A DNA stretch of 64,000 nt. Origin: Chitinophaga silvisoli (GTDB taxonomy: Bacteria > Bacteroidota > Bacteroidia > Chitinophagales > Chitinophagaceae). The stretch spans positions 186,001 through 250,000 of the forward strand of contig NZ_QTJV01000004.1 in the NCBI RefSeq assembly GCF_003412465.1. The letters run 5' to 3'. The notes under the pieces were generated by a model. The model was not told the origin of the DNA. It was given only the letters and a program-made list of their open reading frames with translations, and searched no databases. The translations under genes and the position numbers were made by a program. Shown here piece after piece: positions 25,928 through 34,297 of the stretch (position 1 is the first letter of the stretch; each line of letters opens with the position of its first letter).

Positions 25928-26959
25928 ATGAATCGTAAGCATTTTCTTTCTTCTCTTGCCATCACATCGCTGGGGCTTTCCGCATTTTCTCATCTTCCTG
26001 CACCGATAGCAGAAGATGAGAATTTTACTATACTCCCCCCCTATCTTAAGCCCGGTGATACTATTGGTATTACCTGCCCGGCAGGTCATATCACGCAGGA
26101 AGAAATCATGCCCGCTATACGTACTATGCAGAGCTGGGGTTTCAAAATCCGTGTAGGTAGTACCGTAGGGAAAAGTGATTTTAGTTTTGGCGGCACTGAT
26201 GCGGAACGGCTGCAGGATTTGCAGGCGATGCTGGATGATCCTTCTATTCAGGCGATCATGTGTGCAAGAGGTGGCTATGGCAGCGCCCGCATTATCGACC
26301 AGGTGAATTTCAATAATTTCAGGCAGCATCCTAAATGGGTGATTGGGTTCAGCGATATCACCGTATTACATTGTCATATCAACCGGCTGTTCGGCATTGC
26401 ATCGCTGCATTCCAAAATGTGTAACAGCTTCCCTGACGATTTTGCAAAAGCAGAATCTGTGGTGCAGGAAACGATCCTCTCTATTCAACAGGCACTAACG
26501 GGTAAGCCCATGCAATACCTGACACCGGCAGATCCTAATAACCGAACAGGTACAGGGAAAGGTGTGCTCATTGGCGGGAATCTTTCTATGCTGGCAAGTG
26601 TATTGGGTACCAACTCAGAAATCAATACCATTGGTAAAATTCTCTTCGTGGAAGAGGTGAGTGAATATCTGTATACTATAGATCGTTATTTCAATAGTTT
26701 ACAGCGTGCACATAAACTGGATAACCTGGCAGGACTTGTGATTGGTGGGTTTAACAGGCTCAAACCGGATGATCCGGGAGAGGAATTTGGCAGGACTGTT
26801 TTCGATATCGTGAAAGAAAAAGTAAAGGATTTTTCTTTCCCTGTTTGTTTCAATTTTCCGGTAGGTCATCAGAAGGGAAATTATGCCTTGAAATGTGGGG
26901 TGATGCATCAGTTAGAAGTTCAGAATAACCGTGTATCTTTAAAAGAAATAATAAGTTGA
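25928..26959 (+). CDS. LD-carboxypeptidase, peptidase family S66
   Basis: A 343-residue serine peptidase of the LdcA/MccF family. LdcA removes the terminal D-Ala from tetrapeptide stems during murein recycling, while MccF members cleave antibiotics. The predicted triad is Ser142 in IGFSDITVL, Glu242 in FVEEVSEYL and His314 in PVGHQKGNY, aligned by eye with E. coli LdcA Ser106. The CARGGYGSARII loop is also typical. The first 23 residues (MNRKHFLSSLAITSLGLSAF) look like a signal sequence, so the enzyme may act in the periplasm, unlike cytoplasmic E. coli LdcA. An earlier TTG at 25901 is less likely. The 189-bp gap upstream shows no clear promoter. Confidence 0.9.
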   Translation: MNRKHFLSSLAITSLGLSAFSHLPAPIAEDENFTILPPYLKPGDTIGITCPAGHITQEEIMPAIRTMQSWGFKIRVGSTVGKSDFSFGGTDAERLQDLQAMLDDPSIQAIMCARGGYGSARIIDQVNFNNFRQHPKWVIGFSDITVLHCHINRLFGIASLHSKMCNSFPDDFAKAESVVQETILSIQQALTGKPMQYLTPADPNNRTGTGKGVLIGGNLSMLASVLGTNSEINTIGKILFVEEVSEYLYTIDRYFNSLQRAHKLDNLAGLVIGGFNRLKPDDPGEEFGRTVFDIVKEKVKDFSFPVCFNFPVGHQKGNYALKCGVMHQLEVQNNRVSLKEIIS

Positions 26960-27020
26960 ATTCATGAAAGCTGATCCTGTACTGTTAGCCCTTATGTTTT
27001 TTCCTTAATTTCATACACTC

Positions 27021-29483
27021 ATGAAAAATACCGCGAGTGGATGGAAAGTGATTACAGACTGGCTGACCGCCAGAGACCGGCAGCCTTTTGCTTTCCAGGA
27101 AGAAGCCTGGACTTATTATTTGCAGGGTAAATCAGGCCTTGTCAATGCACCTACCGGTTACGGTAAAACCTTTTCTCTTTTCCTGGGAGTCGTTATCGAC
27201 TGGATCAACCGCCATCCGAAGGATTATCATTCCAAAACAAAGAATGGCCTGCAATTACTATGGATCACGCCGCTGAGGGCGCTGGCCAAGGATATTGCGC
27301 GTGCCATGGAAGAAGTGCTGCAGGAGCTAAACATCCCCTGGCAGGTGGGTATTCGTAGCGGAGATACGCCGGTATCTACCCGTGCCGCCCAGAAAAAAAA
27401 TATGCCGGAAGTACTGCTGATCACTCCTGAGAGTCTGCACCTCCTGATCGGACAAAAAGAATATCCGAAAGTCTTTACATCGCTGACTACAGTTGTAGCA
27501 GATGAATGGCATGAACTGCTGGGTACCAAGCGGGGTGTGATGATAGAATTAGGCCTGAGCCGACTGAAAGGATTAGCGAAAAAAGAAGGGCGTTCTCCTT
27601 TGCGCATATGGGGTATTTCGGCTACTATCGGGAACCTGGGAGAGGCAATGGACGTACTGCTCGGAACGCCTGATCCCGAAGCCGTGATCGTACGGGCCAA
27701 ACTGGATAAGAAAATAGAGCTGCAAAGTATTCTCCCTGACGAGATAGAAAAATATCCCTGGGCGGGACACCTGGGTACAAGGCTGCTTTACAAGGCATTG
27801 CCGATTGTGAATGAGAGCAAGACTACTTTGATTTTCACAAACGTGCGCTCTCAAACGGAGATCTGGTACCAGGAGATTTTGCGGCAATGTCCTGACCTTG
27901 CCGGTGCCCTGGCCCTGCACCATGGTTCTATTGATATGGAACTACGCATCTGGGTAGAAGAAGCCCTGCATACCGGCACGCTTAAGGCAGTTGTTTGTAC
28001 TTCGAGCCTGGACCTGGGTGTGGATTTCAGGCCGGTAGATACGGTGATCCAGGTAGGTAGTCCTAAAGGGGTGGCGCGATTTTTACAACGTGCCGGCCGT
28101 AGCGGACATCAACCCGGCGCTACCAGCAAAATATGGTTTCTGCCTACACATAGTCTCGAACTGGTGGAGGCTGCGGCACTGAAGTCGGCTATTGCACAGC
28201 AGATCGTTGAAAGCCGTATGCCTGTGATTCTCGCCTACGATGTATTGCTGCAATACCTGATGACACTTGCTATCTCTGATGGCTTTCATGCGCCTGAAAT
28301 ATGGGAAGAAGTGAAGGATACCTTCTGCTTCCGCGATATGACGGAAGATGAATGGGAATGGACGCTGGCTTTTCTGACTACGGGGGGAGATGCATTGTAT
28401 AGCTACGATGAGTTTAAAAAGATAGACAGAGAAGGTAATTTCTTCATCTGCCGGAGTCGTATGCAGGCTATGCGTCATCGCCTGCATATTGGAGTGATTG
28501 TAAGTGATGCCATGCTGAAAGTGAAGTTCATGGGTGGTGGATTTATAGGCATGATCGAGGAGTGGTTTATAGCCCGGATGACTGCTGGGGATACATTCAG
28601 CCTGGGAGGTCGTATCCTGGAGTTTGTGATGATCAAGGATATGACGGTATTGGTGAGAAAATCCAATGCGAAGAAGGCGATTGTACCCAGTTGGATGGGA
28701 GGAAGATTGCCGCTTTCGCCGAACCTTGGGAAAGTGCTGCGCGAGACATTTAATGAAGCGCTTTCAGGGAATACGACGGAACCTGAATTGCAGGTTTTAC
28801 AACCACTTTTTAATTTACAGGAATATCTGTCTCACGTGCCAAAAGCGGATGAGTTGCTGATAGAGATGATTCATACGAGGGATGGGTATCATTTGTTCGC
28901 ATATCCGTTTGAAGGGAGACTGGTGAATGAAGTGATGGCCACTTTGCTGGCTTACAGACTGAGTAAGCGCACGCCGATTACTTTTTCTATTGCGATGAAT
29001 GATTATGGTTTTGAATTGCTTTCTGATCAACCGATTCCGCTGACACCGGATGATGTGTATGAATTGTTTTCATTGGATCATCTGAGTATCGATTTGCAGG
29101 CGAGCGTGAACTCTACGGAGATGGCGCGGCGGAAATTCAGGGATATTGCGGTGATAGCGGGATTGATTTTCCAGGGCTATCCGGGTAAGCATAAACAGAG
29201 CAGGCACTTGCAATCATCGGCTTCATTACTTTTCAATGTATTTACTGAATATGATTCACAAAACCTGTTGCTAAGGCAGGCTTTCAATGAGGCTTTCTTT
29301 TACCAGATGGAAGAGGCGCGATTGAGGGAGAGTCTTGACAGGATTTATAATAGTAAGATTGTGATTACTTATCCTGAGGAGTTGACACCGTTTTGCTTCC
29401 CGATTAAGGTGGATAGTTTGCGTGAGCAACTGACAAGTGAGAAACTGGAGGATAGGATTAAAAAAATGCGTCCGGAGTTTTAA
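27021..29483 (+). CDS. Ligase-associated DEXH-box (Lhr-core-like) helicase
   Basis: An 820-residue superfamily 2 helicase of the Lhr-core type. Walker A is APTGYGKT (43-50), the DEXH box is ADEWHELLG (DEWH at 161-164), motif III is SAT in GISATIGN, and motifs V-VI are CTSSLDLGVDF and QRAGRSGHQPG. The long C-terminal part (about 400-820) matches the winged-helix and DUF4145-like core of Lhr. Family members unwind DNA or RNA-DNA duplexes 3' to 5'. The downstream PdeM-type gene follows after only 25 bp, an operon. Together with the exonuclease-ligase pair at 22575-25171 this makes the complete four-gene repair cassette, separated here by two genes. Confidence 0.93.
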   Translation: MKNTASGWKVITDWLTARDRQPFAFQEEAWTYYLQGKSGLVNAPTGYGKTFSLFLGVVIDWINRHPKDYHSKTKNGLQLLWITPLRALAKDIARAMEEVLQELNIPWQVGIRSGDTPVSTRAAQKKNMPEVLLITPESLHLLIGQKEYPKVFTSLTTVVADEWHELLGTKRGVMIELGLSRLKGLAKKEGRSPLRIWGISATIGNLGEAMDVLLGTPDPEAVIVRAKLDKKIELQSILPDEIEKYPWAGHLGTRLLYKALPIVNESKTTLIFTNVRSQTEIWYQEILRQCPDLAGALALHHGSIDMELRIWVEEALHTGTLKAVVCTSSLDLGVDFRPVDTVIQVGSPKGVARFLQRAGRSGHQPGATSKIWFLPTHSLELVEAAALKSAIAQQIVESRMPVILAYDVLLQYLMTLAISDGFHAPEIWEEVKDTFCFRDMTEDEWEWTLAFLTTGGDALYSYDEFKKIDREGNFFICRSRMQAMRHRLHIGVIVSDAMLKVKFMGGGFIGMIEEWFIARMTAGDTFSLGGRILEFVMIKDMTVLVRKSNAKKAIVPSWMGGRLPLSPNLGKVLRETFNEALSGNTTEPELQVLQPLFNLQEYLSHVPKADELLIEMIHTRDGYHLFAYPFEGRLVNEVMATLLAYRLSKRTPITFSIAMNDYGFELLSDQPIPLTPDDVYELFSLDHLSIDLQASVNSTEMARRKFRDIAVIAGLIFQGYPGKHKQSRHLQSSASLLFNVFTEYDSQNLLLRQAFNEAFFYQMEEARLRESLDRIYNSKIVITYPEELTPFCFPIKVDSLREQLTSEKLEDRIKKMRPEF

Positions 29484-29508
29484 TTAAAATCGGACCTTGC
29501 AGAGATCT

Positions 29509-30156
29509 ATGGAGGAAGTGGTATATAATTTCAGGAATCAAACATGGCTGTTATCGGCCCATAGGGCTGTATTCTGGAAAGAAGAGCAGGCACTGATTGT
29601 ATCGGATATTCATCTTGGAAAGTCTGCGCATTTCAGGAAGGCGGGTATTGCTGTTCCTGCCCATATCGGGCAGGATGATTTGTATCGTTTACAAAAGCTG
29701 ATAACTGTTTATCAACCGGCGCAGGTGATTATTGTGGGTGATATGTTTCATAGTAGTCATAATAATGATGTGCCTTTGTTTAAGTTGTGGCGGCAGCAGT
29801 TCCCGAAGATCCGGTTTAAGCTGGTGAAGGGGAATCATGATATTATGAAGGAGCAGGTGTATGTGGAGCTGGATGTGGAGGTGTATGATGAGTTGCAGAT
29901 TAATGAGATCCATTTTGCGCATGAGCCGTGTGAGGAGGGGGATGATACGAAGTATACTTTTTCGGGACATATTCATCCGGGGGTAGCGGTGTCTGGTGCT
30001 GGGAGGCAACGATTGCGGTTGCCGTGTTTTTACTTCGGGCGTAATTGTAGCATATTGCCGGCTTTCGGGAGGTTTACGGGTTTGGCGATGCTGGATGCAG
30101 AGGAAGCGGATGCGGTGTTTGTGATTGCGAATAATAGTGTTTTAAAAATTGGGTAG
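29509..30156 (+). CDS. pdeM: Ligase-associated metallophosphoesterase PdeM
   Basis: A 215-residue calcineurin-like phosphoesterase. Metal-binding motifs appear in order: VSDIHLGKSAHFRKAG (Asp33, His35), GDMFHS (77-82), KGNHD (Asp111), FAHEP and SGHIHPG. Homologues in the ligase-helicase-exonuclease gene set hydrolyse phosphodiesters with manganese. The ATG at 29509 is preferred over a TTG four codons upstream. The third-position base use becomes G/T-rich here and in the previous few hundred bases compared with upstream genes, but the reading frame is intact. The gene immediately follows the helicase gene. Confidence 0.9.
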   Translation: MEEVVYNFRNQTWLLSAHRAVFWKEEQALIVSDIHLGKSAHFRKAGIAVPAHIGQDDLYRLQKLITVYQPAQVIIVGDMFHSSHNNDVPLFKLWRQQFPKIRFKLVKGNHDIMKEQVYVELDVEVYDELQINEIHFAHEPCEEGDDTKYTFSGHIHPGVAVSGAGRQRLRLPCFYFGRNCSILPAFGRFTGLAMLDAEEADAVFVIANNSVLKIG

Positions 30157-30289
30157 GCGAGATGGGCTGCGTAGTTGAAATGGTGCTCCTGATTGATGGG
30201 GGATATTTCTGAAATAGTGTTCTTGCAGGTTGAGTAGTAATATTCCCGATCATGTTTTAAAGATTAGTTTTAGTTATTTAGATAAGGTC

Positions 30290-31186
30290 ATGTTGATAGC
30301 TTACGATCCCATATTTGCACATCCTTTACCTGCGGGGCATCGTTTTCCGATGGCGAAGTATGAGTTGATTCCGGCGCAGTTGCTGCGTGAAGGAGTTGTT
30401 ACAGCGGATGTGTTTCATAAACCTCAGCCTGTGAGTGAAGAAACGATCCTGTTGACGCATACAGCCGGATATTGGGATAAATTAAAAAATCAGCAACTTA
30501 GTGAGAAGGAAGTACGCCGGATAGGGCTACCGCAATCGCCGGGACTTGTAATGAGGGAAAGGGTGATTTGCCAGGGGACTATTGACTGTGCGTTGCATGC
30601 GCTGGAGCATGGAATTGGGTTGAATGTAGCGGGAGGTACGCATCATGCGTTTGCTGACAGGGGTGAAGGGTTTTGTCTGATGAATGATTTTGCAGTAGCG
30701 GCTAATTATCTGTTGCATCATCAACTGGCGGGGTATGTGATGATTATTGACCTGGATGTACATCAGGGAAATGGGACGGCTGCCATCTTTGAGGGGCATA
30801 AACAGGTGTTTACATTTAGTATGCATGGTGAGCATAATTATCCCTTTCATAAAGAGCGGTCGATGTGGGATATTGGTTTACCTGATGGCACTACGGATGA
30901 AGAATATTTAAGTAAGCTGGCTGATAGTCTGGCGTTGTTGATGCAGAGGGAGCGGCCTGATTTTGTGTTTTATTTATCCGGGGTGGATATATTGTCGACG
31001 GATCGTTATGGCAGGATGAAGATAACTGAAAATGGATGCCGCTGCAGAGATGAATTGGTCTTAAATACGGTTAAACAATATAACATTCCCTGTGCGGTAG
31101 CGATGGGTGGAGGGTATTCCCCACAGCTGAGGCATATTGTGAATGCGCATTGTAATACATTCAAAACAGCGGCAGCCATCTTCTGA
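30290..31186 (+). CDS. Histone deacetylase / acetoin utilisation family protein
   Basis: A 298-residue arginase-fold deacetylase. The catalytic histidine pair is in GGTHHAFADRGEGFC (His118, His119). Zinc ligands are in IIDLDVHQGNGTA (Asp154 or Asp156, His158) and the LSGVDIL segment, and AMGGGYSP closes the site. Bacterial members deacetylate acetyl-lysine in proteins or small amides and polyamines; the substrate here is unknown. The ATG at 30290 gives MLIAYDPIFAHPL, the usual start; an in-frame start 20 codons upstream lacks family residues. It lies 134 bp after pdeM, so it may be a separate unit, and it faces a convergent cupin gene. Confidence 0.9.
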   Translation: MLIAYDPIFAHPLPAGHRFPMAKYELIPAQLLREGVVTADVFHKPQPVSEETILLTHTAGYWDKLKNQQLSEKEVRRIGLPQSPGLVMRERVICQGTIDCALHALEHGIGLNVAGGTHHAFADRGEGFCLMNDFAVAANYLLHHQLAGYVMIIDLDVHQGNGTAAIFEGHKQVFTFSMHGEHNYPFHKERSMWDIGLPDGTTDEEYLSKLADSLALLMQRERPDFVFYLSGVDILSTDRYGRMKITENGCRCRDELVLNTVKQYNIPCAVAMGGGYSPQLRHIVNAHCNTFKTAAAIF

Positions 31187-31268
31187 TTTTTTCTCTAAGA
31201 ACGGCGGTGTTTAGATGATAATTTTCTGCAAGAGGGTCGTATCTTTTCTTTTACCTGAAGGCAGGTTT

Positions 31269-31402
31269 CATTGAATAGAAGATTCTTTTTTCAATTAATA
31301 AAAGCTTCCTTTTATTGAATGGAAGTTTTCTTTTTAGTTAATAGAAGATTCCATTTTCGTGAAAGGTTTATTTCATTTTTAGAAAAGAGTCTTTTTATTA
31401 CA
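31269..31402. repeat. Degenerate 22-bp tandem repeats between convergent genes
   Basis: The 248-bp gap between the deacetylase and cupin genes is AT-rich. It holds about six loose copies of a 21-23-bp unit of the form TKAATRGAAG-T-run, beginning near 31272, 31295, 31316, 31338, 31360 and 31382. One unit junction forms a perfect 8-bp hairpin, AATAAAAG-CTTC-CTTTTATT (31297-31316), which may serve as the terminator for the deacetylase gene. No gene is visible here. Confidence 0.55.
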
Positions 31403-31434
31403 AGTGAAAATATTTCCCGCTTTAAAAAATCTTA

Positions 31435-31731
31435 TTAACTAATAATTTTCCAAAGCGTAAAATCCTCTGTTGCATTAATGAATTGATGCCAGGTTCCTGC
31501 GGGTACGAAAAGATAATCCCCTGAATCAAGGTCTATGGTCCTGTCTTCATACTGCAGTTCCGCACATCCTGACATGACGATGTACGTTTCATTTTGCGAA
31601 TCCGGTTCTTGTGTGTAAACATCCTCAGGGGCTACCAATACTACCCTCATTGTATTGTGTTCCCATAGGGTCACGGCTGCTTCTCCACTGTTTTCCAGCT
31701 GGCGCAATGCGTCAACGAATGCTATACGCAT
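31435..31731 (-). CDS. Small cupin-domain protein
   Basis: A 98-residue single-domain cupin. The conserved barrel pattern is seen in ETYIVMSGCAELQYEDRT (59-ish onward) and SGDYLFVPAGTWHQFIN. The second cupin motif keeps its histidine (TWHQF), but the first motif lacks the usual HxH pair (it reads NETYIVMSG), so metal binding may be altered. Such proteins bind small ligands or act as isomerases, and the role here is unknown. It faces the deacetylase gene across a repeat-containing gap and stands alone on the minus strand. Confidence 0.8.
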   Translation of the reverse strand: MRIAFVDALRQLENSGEAAVTLWEHNTMRVVLVAPEDVYTQEPDSQNETYIVMSGCAELQYEDRTIDLDSGDYLFVPAGTWHQFINATEDFTLWKIIS

Positions 31732-32039
31732 AGTTCAATCTTTGAGATTATTAAATAAAGGGGGTTGGAGTAAGTAGCTTTAATTATTTATTGAATGACT
31801 TTCTTTGGTTACTTTGATTCTCGTTTTAAGGTTGAGTGAATGATTGATTAAGCGGTTACCTGAATAAGCTATTTTATGCCTGAACAAGCTACTGAGTGCC
31901 TGAACGATTAATGGAACGAACGATTGATTGGAATAATTCTTTTGATCAGGAGACGACATACGTCGTCCCCGCGCATAGCTCTCCCAATGCTTAGAAGCCT
32001 ATGCATTTTATCTATTCAAAAAGTAAATTGAGGTTGTAA
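31732..32039. other. 308-bp intergenic region with short repeats and a palindrome
   Basis: No gene is visible. 31861-31920 holds three 20-bp units that begin CCTGAAYRA: the first two match strongly (CCTGAATAAGCTA and CCTGAACAAGCTA at their starts) and the third is weaker. At 31954-31969 there is a palindrome, GACGAC-ATAC-GTCGTC. The region separates the cupin and S24 repressor genes, which point the same way (minus). It must therefore hold the cupin promoter, though I cannot identify a good -7 box. Confidence 0.5.
31861..31920. repeat. Three-copy 20-bp direct repeat
   Basis: Adjacent 20-nt units start at 31861, 31881 and 31901. The first 13 bases of units 1 and 2 differ by one base (CCTGAATAAGCTA, CCTGAACAAGCTA). 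Unit 3 keeps CCTGAAC and then diverges. Confidence 0.6.
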
Positions 32040-32792
32040 TTAATTCCTTGCCTTTTTCTTCAGCATATTCACCTGGTCCTGGAGATGGCTTACCATATCA
32101 GCCAGATGATTCACACTCAGTCTGCTTTGCGGACCAGCTTTGCTAATCACAGCATCGGACTGCCAGAGTTCCAGCACTTCATCCATTCCTACGGAATAAG
32201 GCTCAAATTGGGGATTATCTGATACCAGTGTCAGTTTACCTTTTGTGCGGTTACTCTTTAACAAACGTTTGTACACGATCCCTTCCCTGCTGGTCACCAC
32301 GACATAGGCTTCATTGTTACGGATATCTTCCCAACCGTCTACTTTGTGGCATACGATGACGGAACCGGAAGGGGTAGGTAACATTGAATCTCCGGCGATT
32401 TCGAAAGCCCTGTAACTACCGGCACCCATCATAGGGAGTGTGAAGGTGTTCAGTTCTTCGATGAATTCATCATCATTATAACCTGCCAGATAACCGGCGG
32501 CAGCTTTTACGGGTACAAACTCTATGACCTGGCGGTTAGTTCCCAGCTTTTGCTGACGGCGCTTTTCGAGGAATGTATCTTTTTGGGAACCCACATCGCG
32601 GCGTAACAGGTCGTCAATAGATACACGGAACATATCGCTGACCAGTTCCAGTACTTCTGTACGGGGCTCTGCACGCTCTTCTTCATAAGCACCCAGGAGG
32701 GAACGTTTGATCCCTAATTTATCAGCAAACTCCTGCTGCGTCCATCCTTTCTGCTTCCGCAGAAACTTTAAATTGCGGCATACAACTGACAT
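32040..32792 (-). CDS. XRE-family repressor with S24 (LexA/CI-like) self-cleavage domain
   Basis: A 250-residue regulator. The XRE helix-turn-helix is at about residues 6-62 (NLKFLRKQKGWTQQEFADKL, then GIKRSLLGAYEEERAEP). The peptidase domain starts near 90. It has a likely cleavage bond Ala99-Gly100 in KAAAGYLAGY, nucleophile Ser136 in AGDSMLPT and general base Lys175 in GIVYKRLLK. Such proteins release genes when they cleave themselves after DNA damage. No prophage is nearby, so this is an orphan repressor. Its promoter overlaps a palindromic operator (32805-32832), which strongly suggests autorepression. The C-terminus carries a short coiled-coil (VNHLADMVSHLQDQVNMLKKK). Confidence 0.93.
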   Translation of the reverse strand: MSVVCRNLKFLRKQKGWTQQEFADKLGIKRSLLGAYEEERAEPRTEVLELVSDMFRVSIDDLLRRDVGSQKDTFLEKRRQQKLGTNRQVIEFVPVKAAAGYLAGYNDDEFIEELNTFTLPMMGAGSYRAFEIAGDSMLPTPSGSVIVCHKVDGWEDIRNNEAYVVVTSREGIVYKRLLKSNRTKGKLTLVSDNPQFEPYSVGMDEVLELWQSDAVISKAGPQSRLSVNHLADMVSHLQDQVNMLKKKARN

Positions 32793-32804
32793 AATCTAAA
32801 TTAT

Positions 32805-32832
32805 TTAGTAGAATTACTAACAAATTTAGTAT
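32805..32832. promoter_or_regulatory. Operator of the S24 repressor, overlapping its promoter
   Basis: The sequence contains TTAGTA-N4-TACTAA (32805-32820) followed after 5 nt by another TTAGTA (32826-32831). The central and right sites form TACTAA-N5-TTAGTA, a 17-bp dyad typical of XRE-repressor operators. The repressor's -7 box lies inside it. A closely similar arrangement occurs at 34298-34322. Confidence 0.65.
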
Positions 32833-32853
32833 ATAATTTTTGGAATAACCAAA
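32821..32853 (-). promoter_or_regulatory. S24 repressor promoter
   Basis: On the minus strand, TTTG (32853-32850), a 21-nt spacer and TAAATTTG (32828-32821, exact -7 box). Predicted transcription starts near 32815, inside the TACTAA half-site, and the ATG is at 32792. Confidence 0.7.
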
Positions 32854-32873
32854 TAAATCCGGTGATTCTCACT

Positions 32874-32881
32874 TATTTTTG
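32874..32881 (+). promoter_or_regulatory. -7 box for the four-helix membrane protein gene
   Basis: TATTTTTG, an exact -7 match 24 nt before the ATG at 32906. No TTTG at the -33 position. It is divergent from the repressor promoter, whose operator lies about 45 bp away. Confidence 0.6.
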
Positions 32882-32905
32882 TCCGGAAATCCAACTCAAA
32901 GATTT

Positions 32906-33376
32906 ATGTATACACCGTTGCTTATTATTCACTCCCTGTTAAGGTGGGCAATTTTACTGGCTGGCATTTGGGCCGTTTACCGTTCATGGAAAGGCGTTAG
33001 TGGCAAAACACCTTTTACTGGTGCTGACAACAAGGCTGGTTTATTCTTTATGATTTTCTTTGACCTGCAGTTACTCGTAGGTCTGTTATTGTACTTTGTA
33101 TCCAGTCCTTTTGCTTTCAAGGCAATTTCCGAAATGGGCATGGGCGCTGTGATGAAAAGTGGTGTACACCGCTTTTACGCAGTTGAGCACATTACCATGG
33201 CTGTACTTGCATTTGTACTGGTGCATATTGGCCGTGCAAAAGTGAAAAAGGCTGCAACTGATGCATTAAAGCACAAGAAAGGACTTATCTTCTTTGGTAT
33301 TGTCCTTATACTGGTGCTGTTGCTGACTCCATGGCCTTTCCGTGAGGCAGGTGCTATGAGAGGATGGTTATATTAA
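32906..33376 (+). CDS. Small integral membrane protein, cytochrome-b-like helical bundle
   Basis: A 156-residue protein with four predicted membrane helices, near residues 5-24 (LLIIHSLLRWAILLAGIWAV), 46-66, 93-108 and 127-142. Histidines 9, 88, 95 and 107 lie in or near membrane helices, a spacing that could bind haem as in small b-type cytochromes, but no family signature is certain. Related proteins occur widely in Bacteroidota without a known role. An in-frame TTG at 32879 would overlap the -7 box, so the ATG at 32906 is used. It is transcribed divergently from the S24 repressor and shares a strong terminator with the SdpI-like gene. Confidence 0.7.
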   Translation: MYTPLLIIHSLLRWAILLAGIWAVYRSWKGVSGKTPFTGADNKAGLFFMIFFDLQLLVGLLLYFVSSPFAFKAISEMGMGAVMKSGVHRFYAVEHITMAVLAFVLVHIGRAKVKKAATDALKHKKGLIFFGIVLILVLLLTPWPFREAGAMRGWLY

Positions 33377-33401
33377 TCGACGCTATCTTACAATAATACA
33401 G

Positions 33402-33432
33402 AGGGGCTGATGTGATCACATCAGCCCCTTTT
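33402..33432. terminator. Bidirectional terminator between convergent genes
   Basis: A perfect palindrome with 13-14-bp arms, AGGGGCTGATGTGA / TCACATCAGCCCCT, followed by TTTT. It lies between the membrane-protein gene (+) and the SdpI-like gene (-). Confidence 0.85.
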
Positions 33433-33456
33433 ACTTTCGTCGTTTTTTCATCATTG

Positions 33457-34131
33457 TCACCCCTTATCCGTATGATATAAACGGAATGAATAGATATATG
33501 GCAACGCTGCCAGTATACCCCCTATAAAAATCAATACAAATACCCCGCTTACTACGGGTAAAAAGAATCCTGACAGGAATGTGGCTATACCTGTCCACAT
33601 CCATAAATTGCCCGCCATCAGATGCGTTTGCTGCCATATTTCCGTGCTTTGCAGCGTCCACGGTGTACGTACCCCCACAAAATAATTAGGTTGTAATCTG
33701 CGCAAATAAAGTCCTATTACGGCGATTAATATACCCACTCCCGTAAATACCCAACGCTCCATCATCAAGGATTTGCCTGTACTAACCATCCAGATGATGG
33801 CGCTGGTAAAGACTGCCAGGTATATGTGAATGGAGAAGCGGATTCTATAGTACTGCTGCCGCTGCAGGTGCTCGTTTGCTTCGGGAAAGTCAGCATGATC
33901 TACGTGAGGTAGATAACGGAAAAGAAAGTATAACATGAGATTGGTGAGAAACAGGAAGGTCATGAGTAAAAGGAAATCACCCTTGGTGCCTACCCGCTCC
34001 GGAATGCCCGTCACGCTGTAATTGTTTGGAAACAGATCCGGCATAGATGGCCAGATGATTCCTAAATATGCCATGGGCATCAACAGTAAGAGCAACAATA
34101 ATAGTTCTTGTCCTAAATCCGTCTTTTTCAT
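33457..34131 (-). CDS. SdpI/DUF1648-family membrane protein
   Basis: A 224-residue membrane protein with about six hydrophobic segments (near residues 8-28, 53-72, 102-117, 126-143, 175-192 and 194-214). The DUF1648 region reads WPSMPDLFPNNYSVTGIPERVGTKGDF (27-53, split by turns). The SdpI signature is QPNYFVGVRTPW (147-158) followed by TEIWQQTHLMAG. B. subtilis SdpI gives immunity to the SdpC toxin and also sequesters a repressor; no toxin gene is seen here. An upstream start at 34212 would add 27 residues before the conserved KKTDLGQ N-terminus, so the ATG at 34131 is chosen. The second repressor-like operator lies 167 bp upstream of it. Confidence 0.85.
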   Translation of the reverse strand: MKKTDLGQELLLLLLLLMPMAYLGIIWPSMPDLFPNNYSVTGIPERVGTKGDFLLLMTFLFLTNLMLYFLFRYLPHVDHADFPEANEHLQRQQYYRIRFSIHIYLAVFTSAIIWMVSTGKSLMMERWVFTGVGILIAVIGLYLRRLQPNYFVGVRTPWTLQSTEIWQQTHLMAGNLWMWTGIATFLSGFFLPVVSGVFVLIFIGGILAALPYIYSFRLYHTDKG

Positions 34132-34297
34132 AACAACATGGATTTGGTGTAAATGAAATGCGACAAATACTATACCGTTGGCATACATATATATTACACT
34201 TGTGAAGGGCAATTGTTTGAATCCGGGCGGCTAATTTGTGCGAAAGGCCAAATAACTAAACAGCTTTTGTTATTGACTTGTTATTATGCTAATATTT

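Noticed and set aside
32040..32792. S24 repressor as part of a prophage
   Set aside because: No integrase, terminase, portal or other phage-like gene is seen on either side, and the neighbours are chromosomal housekeeping genes.
33457..34131. SdpI-like gene as part of a toxin-immunity locus
   Set aside because: No SdpC-like or other small secreted toxin gene is visible near it. The SdpI family is also common without any toxin.
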